Source: Chitinophagaceae bacterium
GTDB taxonomy: Bacteria; Bacteroidota; Bacteroidia; Chitinophagales; Chitinophagaceae
NCBI GenBank assembly: GCA_009885535.1
Contig: VFKL01000079.1
Location: forward strand, 1 to 40,811
Direction: 5' to 3'
DNA length: 40,811 nucleotides
The notes beneath the pieces are model-generated. The model searched no databases. It saw nothing but the letters and a program-made list of their open reading frames with translations, and was not told the origin of the DNA. How positions within the stretch are numbered: the first letter of the stretch is position 1; the number at the start of each line of letters is the position of its first letter. This document shows, in pieces, positions 27,204 through 36,134 of this stretch. Both the position numbers and the translations under genes were made by a program.

Positions 27204-27953
27204 ATGATAAATTATACTAAAAAATTCAAATTTTTTAATGTTCACGAAAGATGGTTTCAATATCATTTTAATTGGAAAGATGCTTTTTCAATGGTGAGGT
27301 TATTGCATTTAAAAGAAAAATCAAATCAGTTTATTCCAGCCATTAGAAATACAACACATACGGTTGAACTAAATCTTGAACCAGAGATTAATGCCATTTT
27401 CAGTAGTTTTTCGAATACCATAAAACAAGAAATAAAGAAGTCAAAGGCCGAAGGTGTTATTTGTACTTTTAATAATCATAATATTGAATTTTTTGTATCC
27501 TTCTACAACGAATTTGCACAAGCTAAAAATATTTATACGACCAATGTGGAAAGAATTAATGAAATGAAGGATTTTTTCTACATTTCGTATGCACAATTAA
27601 ATGACGAAGTTTTGGTTGCACACAGTTATCTTGTTGATCCTAAAATGAAAATTGTTCGTTTGTTTCATTCTGCTAACAGAAGACTTGATGCTTCAATAGA
27701 CAGTAAATTAATTGGCAGAGCAAATAAATGTTTAACTTTCGAAGATATTCTACATTTTAAAAACTTAGGAATTGAAACCATGGACTTTGGTGGTTATGCA
27801 AATAATACCACAAACAAAAGCCTAAAAGGAATAAATGATTTCAAATTGGCTTTTGGTGGAAAAGTTGTAGAATGTATTAATTATGACTCCATTTTTTATT
27901 TCATTGTTAAAAATGTTTTTGAGATTTTTAAAAAGAGAAAAACAAATAAATGA
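27204..27953 (+). CDS. FemAB/GNAT-like acyltransferase paralog 1
   Basis: The 249-aa protein shares its plan with the next two gene products. It has an N-terminal KKFKFFNVHERWF, a middle FYNEFAQAKNIY, a conserved strand pair (LVAHSYLVDPKMKIVRLFHSA), and a C-terminal MDFGGYANNTTNKSLKGINDF followed by AFGGKV. The D-F-G-G...LKGIN-F-K...FGG ending resembles the last GNAT domain of FemA/FemB/FemX proteins, which transfer amino acids from tRNA to cell-wall precursors, and of polysaccharide-locus GNAT proteins. It is shorter than FemX (about 340 aa). The stop overlaps the next start. The substrate is unknown. Confidence 0.78.
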   Translation: MINYTKKFKFFNVHERWFQYHFNWKDAFSMVRLLHLKEKSNQFIPAIRNTTHTVELNLEPEINAIFSSFSNTIKQEIKKSKAEGVICTFNNHNIEFFVSFYNEFAQAKNIYTTNVERINEMKDFFYISYAQLNDEVLVAHSYLVDPKMKIVRLFHSANRRLDASIDSKLIGRANKCLTFEDILHFKNLGIETMDFGGYANNTTNKSLKGINDFKLAFGGKVVECINYDSIFYFIVKNVFEIFKKRKTNK

Positions 27954-28693
27954 TCAGTTTCAAAAAAAAGTTTTATTTCTGGAAATTAACCGATACTTGG
28001 TTTCGATTTGATAAGGGATTATATAACGTTTTCTCTCTGAGAAAATATAGTTTCGTTCAAAACCATGAGCAAATAAAAAATTCGTTTTGTTTTAAAGAAA
28101 TCTCTCATACTTTAATTACTGACCTTACACAGGATTCTGAAAGCATTCTATCCGCCATAAGCAAATCGGTTTTGAAAGAAGCCAAAAAAGCTGAATCCGA
28201 AGGCATTACATGCATCTTTAATAATGATATTGAAAAATTCATCGAATTCTATAACAAGTTTGCTGGAAATAAACAGCTTTACCAGTTTAATAAAAAATTT
28301 ATTACTGAATATAAAGATTTCAATACAATTGCATATGCCGTAAAAGATGGAGAAATTTTAGCTGCTCATTTTTATCTGGTTAGTAAAAAATTCAAATTGG
28401 TTAGATCTTTTTTATCCGGATCTAGAATTGCGGATGAACAATTTGATAAAAGAACGCTTGGTATGGCGAATAAGTTTTTAAAAATTGAAGCCATACATTA
28501 TTTCAAAAAATGCAATTTTGAAACTTTTGATTATGGTGGCATTGTATTAAATACCGATAATGAATCTCTAAAAGGAATTACTGAATATAAAATGTCTTTT
28601 GGTGGGAAAGTAACAACTGACGTTAGTTTTTTAAGTCCCATTTATTTTGTTCTTCTAAAAATCTTTTCTTTTATAGACCGTCGCTACAAATAA
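27950..28693 (+). CDS. FemAB/GNAT-like acyltransferase paralog 2
   Basis: The 247-aa protein starts MISFKKKFYFWKLTDTWFRF and overlaps the stop of paralog 1 in an ATGA, so translation is probably coupled. It has FYNKFAGNKQLYQFNKKF, LAAHFYLVSKKFKLVRSFLSG, and FDYGGIVLNTDNESLKGITEY with SFGGKV. It is the most divergent of the three at the C-terminal motif (NTDNESLKGIT instead of NTTNKSLKGIN), suggesting a different substrate. The fold and reaction type are inferred from the FemAB/GNAT-like ending. Confidence 0.77.
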   Translation: MISFKKKFYFWKLTDTWFRFDKGLYNVFSLRKYSFVQNHEQIKNSFCFKEISHTLITDLTQDSESILSAISKSVLKEAKKAESEGITCIFNNDIEKFIEFYNKFAGNKQLYQFNKKFITEYKDFNTIAYAVKDGEILAAHFYLVSKKFKLVRSFLSGSRIADEQFDKRTLGMANKFLKIEAIHYFKKCNFETFDYGGIVLNTDNESLKGITEYKMSFGGKVTTDVSFLSPIYFVLLKIFSFIDRRYK

Positions 28694-28706
28694 ATAAAAA
28701 AACGCT

Positions 28707-29456
28707 ATGATACAATTTAAAAAGAAATTTTACTGCTTTCAACTCAAAGAAAGTTGGTTTATATTAAATGATTCGATTTTTAAAAACTTGGGCTTGGTGA
28801 GTTATTTCTGTGTGCAAAATCCGCCAAGTAAAACGCCAATTGGATTATGTGAAGATTTTTCCTACACTTTATCTATAGATCTTAACCAAGAAATTGAACA
28901 AATAAAATCAAAGTTCAAAGCTAATCTTAAAAATAAAATCAACCAGGGTGAAAAACTGACTTTTGACATTGTTTTTAATAAAGACATTTCAACTTTTATA
29001 GATTTTTATAACCAGTTTGCCGGCAGGAAGAACATCTATCAAATGAACGAACAAATGAAAAAAGCCCTACCACAAAATCGGTTTTTGGTGGGTTATTCAA
29101 CATTGAATGGTGAAATTTTAAGTGCTAATTTATATATTTATGATGATGAATTAGGAATCGTGCGATGGTTTCTTGGAAGTAGTTCGCGACTAAATGATAA
29201 TGTAGATAAAAAAACAATTGGGATTTCTAATAAATTTCTTTTATTCAAATCATTAATTCATTTTAAAGAATTAAAACTACAGAAATTTGATTTCGGCGGT
29301 TATGCTGAAAATACCACAAACAAAAGTTTAAAAGGAATAAATGATTTCAAAGCTGCTTTTGGAGGTGAAAAAGAAAAATGTATCTCTTATCATTCTTTGC
29401 TGTACTGTTTTTTATTAAAAATATCTCAAAAATTAGATAGGAGATTTTCAAATTAA
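28707..29456 (+). CDS. FemAB/GNAT-like acyltransferase paralog 3
   Basis: The 249-aa protein starts MIQFKKKFYCFQLKESWFIL, close to paralog 2, but its C-terminal FDFGGYAENTTNKSLKGIND matches paralog 1 almost exactly, also at the DNA level. The middle has FYNQFAGRKNIYQMNEQM and LSANLYIYDDELGIVRWFLGS. This mosaic pattern suggests duplication followed by gene conversion. The gene begins 13 bases after paralog 2, and its stop codon lies in an AAAAGTG-type repeat. Confidence 0.77.
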   Translation: MIQFKKKFYCFQLKESWFILNDSIFKNLGLVSYFCVQNPPSKTPIGLCEDFSYTLSIDLNQEIEQIKSKFKANLKNKINQGEKLTFDIVFNKDISTFIDFYNQFAGRKNIYQMNEQMKKALPQNRFLVGYSTLNGEILSANLYIYDDELGIVRWFLGSSSRLNDNVDKKTIGISNKFLLFKSLIHFKELKLQKFDFGGYAENTTNKSLKGINDFKAAFGGEKEKCISYHSLLYCFLLKISQKLDRRFSN

Positions 29457-29482
29457 AAGTGAAAATTTAAAAGTAAAAAAAA
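29451..29482 (+). repeat. AAAAGT-type repeat, copy 4, overlapping a stop codon
   Basis: AAATTAAAAGTGAAAATTTA followed by AAAGTAAAAAAAATG starts at the last sense codon and TAA of FemAB-like paralog 3. Confidence 0.6.
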
Positions 29483-29511
29483 TGAATCATCAAAGAAAAA
29501 TAGCTTTTAAT

Positions 29512-29534
29512 ATTTTGCATTTTGACTTAATTAT
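29512..29534 (+). repeat. 23-bp intergenic repeat, copy A
   Basis: The sequence containing TTGCATTTTGACTTAATTAT is identical to 38215-38237. Both copies lie just before the start codon of a gene and after an AAAAGTA-type repeat. Confidence 0.85.
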
Positions 29535-29540
29535 GAGCAA

Positions 29541-30437
29541 ATGAAAAAACTAATTGATAAACTGTTTATAAAACAATGGAGCATTGGAATAACAAATGCC
29601 AGTATTGATGATATTATTTCAAACAAGATTTCCAAAAAATCATTTACTTGGTTACCGATAAAAGACAATACCCGTTTTTTTGCCGATCCATTTGTATTTA
29701 AAAACCCAAATGGAAATATCGAAATCATTTTTGAAGATTATTCCAGTTATAATTACGGAAAAATTTCATTAGCAAGTTTGAGTCCTCAGTTTTCAAACTT
29801 ATCCATTAAGCCTTTATTGGATACGGGGTTTCATTTGTCATACCCTTCTGTTTTTTTGCAAAATAATAAAACTTACATTATACCAGAATCCAGTAAAGAA
29901 GGCGGTTTGCATTGTTATGAATTTGATTTTGAAACGAAATCCTTAATTAATAAAAGAACCATCATCGAAAACGAACCCCTACTCGATTCTACAATTCTTT
30001 TTCACAATAATAAATATTGGCTATTTGCAACTAAGCGTGGTTCAAAGAGCAACAGCGATTTATACATTTATCATTCCGATAAATGGGACGGTGATTATGT
30101 AGCTCACAAGGGAAATCCGGTTAAAACATCGCTTTCGGGTAGCAGACCTGCAGGAAATTTTATTGTTCATAACAACATTATTTACCGTCCTACTCAAAAC
30201 AGTGCCGAATATTATGGAAAATCAATTATTCTTCAAAAAATCAATCATTTGAGTGAAGAAAAATTTGAAGAAATAGCCACAACAGAATTGATATTACAAA
30301 AAAACAATAAATTTAATTTCGGGATACATACAATAAATATCACAAATGACGTTATAGTGGTGGATGGTCTGAGAAAAATTTTCAGTCCATTTACCCAGAT
30401 TAAGATTTTTTTAAATAAAGCATTAAAACTTATTTGA
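29541..30437 (+). CDS. GINT1-type five-bladed beta-propeller protein (putative glycosyl-transfer related)
   Basis: The 298-aa protein follows the pattern of the N-terminal domain of plant glucosamine inositolphosphorylceramide transferase 1 and its bacterial relatives. Seen blocks are TRFFADPFVFKNPNGNIEIIFEDYS, FHLSYPSVFLQNNKTYIIPES, LLDSTILFHNNKYWLFAT, and GSRPAGNFIVHNNIIYRPTQNSAEYYGKSI. This domain is a glycosyl-hydrolase-43-like propeller, and its biochemical role in bacteria is not established. No signal peptide is present, so it probably acts in the cytoplasm on an activated sugar or lipid-linked intermediate. It follows the FemAB-like trio and a short spacer with repeats. Confidence 0.8.
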   Translation: MKKLIDKLFIKQWSIGITNASIDDIISNKISKKSFTWLPIKDNTRFFADPFVFKNPNGNIEIIFEDYSSYNYGKISLASLSPQFSNLSIKPLLDTGFHLSYPSVFLQNNKTYIIPESSKEGGLHCYEFDFETKSLINKRTIIENEPLLDSTILFHNNKYWLFATKRGSKSNSDLYIYHSDKWDGDYVAHKGNPVKTSLSGSRPAGNFIVHNNIIYRPTQNSAEYYGKSIILQKINHLSEEKFEEIATTELILQKNNKFNFGIHTINITNDVIVVDGLRKIFSPFTQIKIFLNKALKLI

Positions 30438-30515
30438 ATTGGTTTTTTAGTATTTTTGATGATATATTGATATATTCAATGTATTAATTTTTATAACAAT
30501 TACCTCTGCCCCCTT

Positions 30516-31784
30516 ATGAATCAATGGTCAAAATATTTTGCCAAAAATAATCTCATTACACAAATCGAGATTAACCGCATAGATAAATTGTATCATCTCA
30601 GCAGTGAAGCATTACTTCAACGATACAACGAAAAATTTATTTCTATTTTCAAACATGCTTTTAATCATTCCACTTTTTATAAAAGTTTATATCAAACAAA
30701 TGGTATTAGTATTAATGACATAAAGGATTTATCTGACATTAATAAATTGCCCATTATAAATAAGGATTTAATAAAGCACGAAATTGATAATATTTACACC
30801 AATTTCAACTTTTTAAAAATAACCGGATTAACCAGTGGTACTTCAGGTTCGCCATTGACTTTATATAGAACTCCATTTGATATTGCAACTGAGCAAGCAT
30901 ACATACGTCATTATAGAAAAATGTATGGATTCAATTTTGGACAGCCAATATTATCCATTAGGGGTATGTTGGGCAAATCTGTAACACATGAATATTTTAA
31001 ACCGGCTAATATTTTATACATTTCAAGTCCTAATATCAATAAATCAACCATTGAAATGTATTATGATTTAATACAGAAATTCAAACCGGTTGCTGTAGAA
31101 GCATTTCCCAGTTATTTACACAAATTCTGTTCTGAGCTTGAAAAAAAAGACTTAAAACTTGAAATCCCTCTTTCTTTTACGTCTTCAGAAACTTTATTGA
31201 GTTGGCAGCGCGAAAAAATAGAGCCATTTTTAAACACAAAAATATTTGATTGGTATGGTAATGCAGAACGTTCAATTCTGTTGGCACAAAATGCGAAAAT
31301 GGAGTATTATCCAATGCCACTTTATTCAATAAATGAATTTAGAGAAAAGGATGTTATAACAACAAATCTGATAAACAAGTCTTTTCCGTTAATACGTTAC
31401 AATGTAGATGACCAAATTGAAGTAACAACAAATGATTTTTTGCAAAATCAAATAAGCCCGAAAGTTAAAAGTATTTCAGGCCGACAAAGTGAAAATGTAA
31501 TTTTAAAAGATGGCAGTCATGTAGGATGTATTGACCATACATTTAAAGGGGTAAAAAATATTGAAATGGCTCAAGTACATCAGTACAATGTGCAAGACCC
31601 TATTGAAATTAAGTTGGTAGTAAATCCTGCTTTCTCTAAAGCAGATGAAGATCAATTGAGGGCAAATTGGATACAAATGGTTGGAACAGAAATGGAGTTA
31701 AAATTTACATACTGTACTAAATCTGAATTAACTTTTAATCCCAATCAAAAATATAGATTAATTATTAAACAGAAACCTGCATAA
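30516..31784 (+). CDS. CapK/PaaK-like adenylate-forming enzyme
   Basis: The 422-aa protein belongs to the phenylacetate-CoA ligase/coenzyme F390 synthetase-like group often called CapK in capsule loci. The phosphate-binding loop is GLTSGTSGSPLTLYRT near residue 107. EAFPSYLHKF, FDWYGNAERSILLAQ and the C-terminal hinge-like ISGRQSENVILKDGSHVG are also typical. Such enzymes activate a carboxylic acid as an acyl-AMP. In capsule loci the substrate is unknown, but the activity could supply an acyl donor for decoration of the sugar chain. A TATTTTTG box lies about 65 bases upstream but without a well-placed -33 element. Confidence 0.88.
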   Translation: MNQWSKYFAKNNLITQIEINRIDKLYHLSSEALLQRYNEKFISIFKHAFNHSTFYKSLYQTNGISINDIKDLSDINKLPIINKDLIKHEIDNIYTNFNFLKITGLTSGTSGSPLTLYRTPFDIATEQAYIRHYRKMYGFNFGQPILSIRGMLGKSVTHEYFKPANILYISSPNINKSTIEMYYDLIQKFKPVAVEAFPSYLHKFCSELEKKDLKLEIPLSFTSSETLLSWQREKIEPFLNTKIFDWYGNAERSILLAQNAKMEYYPMPLYSINEFREKDVITTNLINKSFPLIRYNVDDQIEVTTNDFLQNQISPKVKSISGRQSENVILKDGSHVGCIDHTFKGVKNIEMAQVHQYNVQDPIEIKLVVNPAFSKADEDQLRANWIQMVGTEMELKFTYCTKSELTFNPNQKYRLIIKQKPA

Positions 31785-31798
31785 GTTTTTTTAAATAA

Positions 31799-32854
31799 AT
31801 GAATACAAAAATAAACGTTTTGATAACTGGTCCTATGCCACCTCCTGCAGGTGGAATCAGTATTCATTTGCAACGATTACAGCATTTATTAAAACACGAA
31901 TTCAACCTTGATTTTATAGATGAATCTTCTTTGAAAAATAAATTGTATTTCAACATAAAAAGCTTGAACTTGTTTGAATATTTAAAAAAAATCCGCAATG
32001 CGGAAATACTTTTTATTCATAGTGGCAATAGGTTGTTTAAAAAAATACACATTTTAGCAGGAAAGATATTGGGAAAAAAAGTGATCATTACAATTCATGG
32101 TTATGGTAAAAAGCGTTCTTTTTTATTTCGATTGTATGACCAATTGATTTTCAACCTTGCCAATAAAATCATTTTAGTAAACCCAGAAATTCGCCAAAAA
32201 TTAAATTTGAATGAAAAAAAAGTTGTAATTAAAAATGCTTTTTTACCACCAATATTAAGTGAAGAGCCTAAATTATCAAACCTAATTGAAACGAGGCTGA
32301 TTGATTCGAGAAAACAAAACAAAAAGATCATTTGTGCAAACGCCTCTCGTTTGGATAGTTACAACGGAGAGGATTTATATGGTTTGGATATAGCAGTTGA
32401 AGCTACAAAAAAGCTTGTGGATGCGGGCATTCTAGTTGATGTAATTTTTATTGTATCAACATTAGAATCTGGTGAAGACAGATTTCAAAAAGCGCAAGAT
32501 TTAATTCAACAATTCCAAATGCAGTCGAGCTTTTTTTTGATAAACGAAAAAGCATCTTTTGTAAAATTGATAGAACAATCGGATATTGTAATAAGACCAA
32601 CAAATACTGATGGCGATTCTTTAACCATACGCGAAGGTCTTTATCTCAATAAAATCGTTTTGGCTTCTGATGTTGTGCAAAGACCAGAAGGAACGAAGCT
32701 ATTTAAAACGAGGAATGCGGAGGATTTATTTGAAAAAATGAAATCATTTATAACGCAAAATAACGACAACAATAACCTAACCACAAAAGCACCTGTAGAA
32801 ATTGAACAATTTTATTCAACCTTAATAAATGAAGTTTATAATGCAGGAAGATAA
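31799..32854 (+). CDS. Glycosyltransferase family 4 (GT-B)
   Basis: The 351-aa protein opens MNTKINVLITGPMPPPAGGI, the P-P-P-x-G-G-x-S loop common in GT4 enzymes of capsule loci. The middle has KIIITIHGYG-like strands, and the donor domain ends with IRPTNTDGDSLTIREGLYLNKIVLASDVV, in which an aspartate replaces the first glutamate of EX7E. It probably transfers a sugar to the lipid-linked unit. It begins 14 bases after the CapK-like gene and overlaps the next gene. Confidence 0.87.
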   Translation: MNTKINVLITGPMPPPAGGISIHLQRLQHLLKHEFNLDFIDESSLKNKLYFNIKSLNLFEYLKKIRNAEILFIHSGNRLFKKIHILAGKILGKKVIITIHGYGKKRSFLFRLYDQLIFNLANKIILVNPEIRQKLNLNEKKVVIKNAFLPPILSEEPKLSNLIETRLIDSRKQNKKIICANASRLDSYNGEDLYGLDIAVEATKKLVDAGILVDVIFIVSTLESGEDRFQKAQDLIQQFQMQSSFFLINEKASFVKLIEQSDIVIRPTNTDGDSLTIREGLYLNKIVLASDVVQRPEGTKLFKTRNAEDLFEKMKSFITQNNDNNNLTTKAPVEIEQFYSTLINEVYNAGR

Positions 32855-34022
32855 AATACACCAATCTTTCTCAGTGCTTAGAAAATACTGCGAAGACAAT
32901 GCTTTTAAAGGATACGATCCTTATGATGGATTAAATAGTAAACTTTTTAATGCAATTCCATTTGCAAAAAAGAGCAGATTAATTCGTTTGGTTTGGATTC
33001 AATTTTTTAAACGATCTCCCATTAATTTGAGAAAGTTTGTAGGCATACAACATGAATACAATCCAAAAGCACTTGGATTATTTTTATCGGCATATTGCAT
33101 TTTATATAAGCAAAACAAAAAGCCTTCAGATTTAGCACAAATTCATTTTTTCATTGAGAAAATAGAATTTTACAAATCAAAAGGCTTTTCGGGAGATTGT
33201 TGGGGTTATAATTTTGATTGGGAATCGAGGGCATTTTTTCAACCTAAATTTACACCTACAATTGTAGCCTCTACGTTTATTGCAAATGCTTTATTAGATG
33301 CCTATGAAATCACCAAAGATGAAAAGCTATTACAATCAGCAAGATCAACATGTGCGTTCATTTTAAATGATTTGAACCGCACCATTGAAAACGAAAATTC
33401 ATTTGCATTTTCATATTCTCCGATTGATAAAAGCGTGGTTTATAATGCATCCTTACTTGGCGCACGTTTATTGGCCAGGGTTTATTTTTATACGAAAGAA
33501 AAAATGCTTTTTGATGCATCTAAATCCGTAATGAATTACTGTTGTAATTGCCAAAAACAAGATGGCTCATGGAGTTATGGCGCACTGCCCTTTCATCAAT
33601 GGATCGACAATTTTCATACGGGATATAATTTAGAATGTATAGCTGATTATATGAAATTTACTGATGACAATTCTTATACCAAACAATTGTCGTCAGGTTT
33701 TGATTATTACATAAACACTTTTTTTACAGATTCAGGTATTGCAAAGTATTATAACAATAGCATTTACCCTATTGATATTCATGCACCATCTCAACTGGTA
33801 ATAACCTTAGAAAAATTGAATAAATTAAACGAGCATAAAGCATTATTAGATAGTGTATTAAATAGAACCATTGATAAAATGCAGTCGAAAAAAGGTTATT
33901 TTTATTATCAAATTAATAAATACATCACCTCGAAAATCCCATATATGCGCTGGTCGCAGGCATGGATGTTTTTGTCGCTTACTGTTTATTTAAATTATTT
34001 TCCCAAAGAATCGAATGAATAA
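32841..34022 (+). CDS. Polysaccharide-locus protein with alpha/alpha-toroid-like fold
   Basis: The start is ambiguous. The ORF track uses an ATG at 32829; the one at 32841 gives MQEDKIHQSFSVLRKYCEDN and overlaps the previous gene by only 14 bases. The 393-397-aa protein begins with FKGYDPYDGLNSKLF, then shows repeated helical hairpins (SGDCWGYNFDWESRAFF, QDGSWSYGALPFHQWIDNFHTGYNLE) like alpha/alpha-barrel glycosidases, lyases or epimerases. Homologs in polysaccharide loci are often left as hypothetical or misnamed. A sugar-modifying role is inferred from fold resemblance and context only. Confidence 0.75.
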   Translation: MQEDKIHQSFSVLRKYCEDNAFKGYDPYDGLNSKLFNAIPFAKKSRLIRLVWIQFFKRSPINLRKFVGIQHEYNPKALGLFLSAYCILYKQNKKPSDLAQIHFFIEKIEFYKSKGFSGDCWGYNFDWESRAFFQPKFTPTIVASTFIANALLDAYEITKDEKLLQSARSTCAFILNDLNRTIENENSFAFSYSPIDKSVVYNASLLGARLLARVYFYTKEKMLFDASKSVMNYCCNCQKQDGSWSYGALPFHQWIDNFHTGYNLECIADYMKFTDDNSYTKQLSSGFDYYINTFFTDSGIAKYYNNSIYPIDIHAPSQLVITLEKLNKLNEHKALLDSVLNRTIDKMQSKKGYFYYQINKYITSKIPYMRWSQAWMFLSLTVYLNYFPKESNE

Positions 34023-34092
34023 AAAATAGGAAGCTTTATAAGTTTCAAAAATTAAAACATCAAACTGACCCCTAAAAAATAAACCCTGTATA

Positions 34093-35121
34093 ATGAAAAT
34101 CTGGTTCGACTTATCCAACTCTCCACATATTAATATGTTTCACGATCTCATAAGAGAACTTGAATCAGATGGACATGAAATTATTATCACTTCGAGGCCA
34201 TTAGCCAATACGGTGCAGTTGCTCGATCAGCGCGGATTAAAACATACAGTAATTGGGGAGCATTATGGTAAAAATATCTACAAGAAAATATTCGGTTACC
34301 CTATTCGAGTACTTCAATTGAGGAAGTTTCTCGCTCCGTTAAAGCCTGATTTAGCCATATCTCAGAGTTCATTCCATTCGCCAATAGTCGCCAAATTATT
34401 GGGCATCCCATCCATTTATACAAATGATAACGAGCATGCGATGGGCAACAAACCCGCATTTATTTTTGCCAGTACAATTTTGATTCCCGAAAATTTAGCC
34501 GTTGAAAAAATTGCCAAATTGGGCGTCTCTGCAAAAAAAATAATGCAATATCCTGGTGTCAAAGAAGGCATTTATTTGTGGAGTAAAGGAGAACGCATTC
34601 AACAAAAAAGAAAAGAAAATACAGATAAAACCATTAAAATTTTCATTCGTCCCGAACCACAAACTGCTCAATATTATAAAGGCAAAGAAAATTTTTTAGA
34701 TGATATATTAATTACCTTACAACATAAATATAAAATATACGTTCTAACACGGGATAATCAACAATATATGCATTACAAACAAGATAAATTTGACAAAGTA
34801 CATGTGCCCGAAAAACCAATTGATTTTGAAACCATTGCCATCGATTGTACCATTTTTATTGGTGCAGGTGGCTCTATGACAAGAGAATTGGCCATTTTAG
34901 GTATCCCAACCATTTCTGTATACCAAGATGAATTGTTGGATGTAGATGGATATTTACTTGAAAAAAAGTTAATGCAACATGAACCCAACCTTACTGCAAC
35001 TAAAATTGAATTATTTTTAAATGAAATAAATCAACAATCGCCATCTATTGAATTAATGGACAAAGGAAAAAAAGCATTTCAATTATTTAAAACAGAGATT
35101 ATAAAATTTAAATCAAAATGA
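34093..35121 (+). CDS. DUF354 family protein (GT-B/epimerase-like fold)
   Basis: The 342-aa protein opens MKIWFDLSNSPHINMFHDLI, the characteristic start of DUF354, followed by HEIIITSRPLANTVQLLDQRG. Late segments FIGAGGSMTRELAILGIPTIS and YQDELLDVDGYLLEKKL resemble the nucleotide-binding half of GT-B enzymes such as UDP-GlcNAc 2-epimerase and MurG. The function is unproven. Its stop overlaps the start of the oxidoreductase gene (ATGA), making it the first gene of a tight four-gene cassette. Confidence 0.9.
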   Translation: MKIWFDLSNSPHINMFHDLIRELESDGHEIIITSRPLANTVQLLDQRGLKHTVIGEHYGKNIYKKIFGYPIRVLQLRKFLAPLKPDLAISQSSFHSPIVAKLLGIPSIYTNDNEHAMGNKPAFIFASTILIPENLAVEKIAKLGVSAKKIMQYPGVKEGIYLWSKGERIQQKRKENTDKTIKIFIRPEPQTAQYYKGKENFLDDILITLQHKYKIYVLTRDNQQYMHYKQDKFDKVHVPEKPIDFETIAIDCTIFIGAGGSMTRELAILGIPTISVYQDELLDVDGYLLEKKLMQHEPNLTATKIELFLNEINQQSPSIELMDKGKKAFQLFKTEIIKFKSK

Positions 35122-36134
35122 TAAAAGTAGCCCTTATTGGTGCCGGAAAAATGGGTATTTCACATCTTTCCATTTTAGGCGCACATCCTGATGTAGAAAT
35201 TGTGGGTGTAGCAGATACATCGAAAATGGTAAATGATGTATTAGAGAAATACTCAGGTTTTAAAACATTTACAGATTATAAAAAAATGTTGGATGCCGTA
35301 AAACCAGATGCCGTTTTTGTAGCGATTCCCACAAAATTTCATGCAGATTTTGTAGCAGAATTATTAAACAGAAACATTCATTTGTTTGTTGAAAAACCAT
35401 TTTGTTTGAAGGTTGAACAAAGTGAAAAACTATCCGCCATAGCAAAAGAAAAAAAGCTAATTAATCAAGTAGGTTATCACAATAAATTTATAAGCACTTT
35501 TGAAGAAGTTAAACGACTTGTTTCTGGTGGTCATATCGGCAACATCCAGCATTTTTTGGGTGAGGCTTACGGACCGGTAGTGTTGAAAAAGAAACAAGAT
35601 ACCTGGCGCTCCGATCCAGAAGAAGGAGGCGGTTGCTTAATGGATTATGCATCACACGTTATTGATTTATTGAACCATATCGTAGCTCCAATCAATACCG
35701 TTCATGGTAGTTTATTAAAGCCAATTTATTCTAATAAAGTTGAAGACGCCGTGTATGCTTTATTGGAAACAGAAAATAAAATATCGGGTGTTCTTTCAGT
35801 TAACTGGAGTGAAGAAACCTATCGAAAAATGTCTACCTCTATAACCGTTATCGGTTCTGAAGGAAAGATCATTTCTGATGCTTCAGAATTAAGGGTTTAT
35901 TTCAAATCTGCGAATTGCCCAACTGGATATTCAAAAGGATGGAATGTAAAATATGTAACCGACCTTACAGAGCAAGTTGACTTTTATTTACGTGGAGAAG
36001 AATATTCAGCTCAAATAGATTATTTCATAAAAGCCATAAAAGGTGAAGTTCCAAATAATAAAAACACATTTGAATCAGCCGCAAAAACGGATAAAGTAAT
36101 CAGCTTAATAAAAAACAATAAAAACAACGCATAA
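35118..36134 (+). CDS. Gfo/Idh/MocA family NAD(P)-dependent oxidoreductase
   Basis: The 338-aa enzyme has an N-terminal Rossmann fold with VALIGAGKMGISHL (residues 3-16) and VFVAIPTKFHADFVAELL. The family's EKPFCLKVEQSEKL motif follows near residue 93, and a C-terminal substrate domain contains GGCLMDYASHVIDLLNH with the presumed catalytic Asp/His. Such enzymes oxidise or reduce sugar hydroxyls, for example at C3 of UDP-GlcNAc derivatives. It overlaps both neighbours by 4 and 1 bases, so it is translationally coupled to the DUF354 and aldo/keto-like genes. Confidence 0.93.
   Translation: MIKVALIGAGKMGISHLSILGAHPDVEIVGVADTSKMVNDVLEKYSGFKTFTDYKKMLDAVKPDAVFVAIPTKFHADFVAELLNRNIHLFVEKPFCLKVEQSEKLSAIAKEKKLINQVGYHNKFISTFEEVKRLVSGGHIGNIQHFLGEAYGPVVLKKKQDTWRSDPEEGGGCLMDYASHVIDLLNHIVAPINTVHGSLLKPIYSNKVEDAVYALLETENKISGVLSVNWSEETYRKMSTSITVIGSEGKIISDASELRVYFKSANCPTGYSKGWNVKYVTDLTEQVDFYLRGEEYSAQIDYFIKAIKGEVPNNKNTFESAAKTDKVISLIKNNKNNA

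Noticed and set aside
30434-30458. TTG and TATTTTTG before the CapK-like gene considered as a promoter
   Set aside because: The spacer is only 14 bases, outside the usual range, so the match may be chance in A/T-rich DNA.
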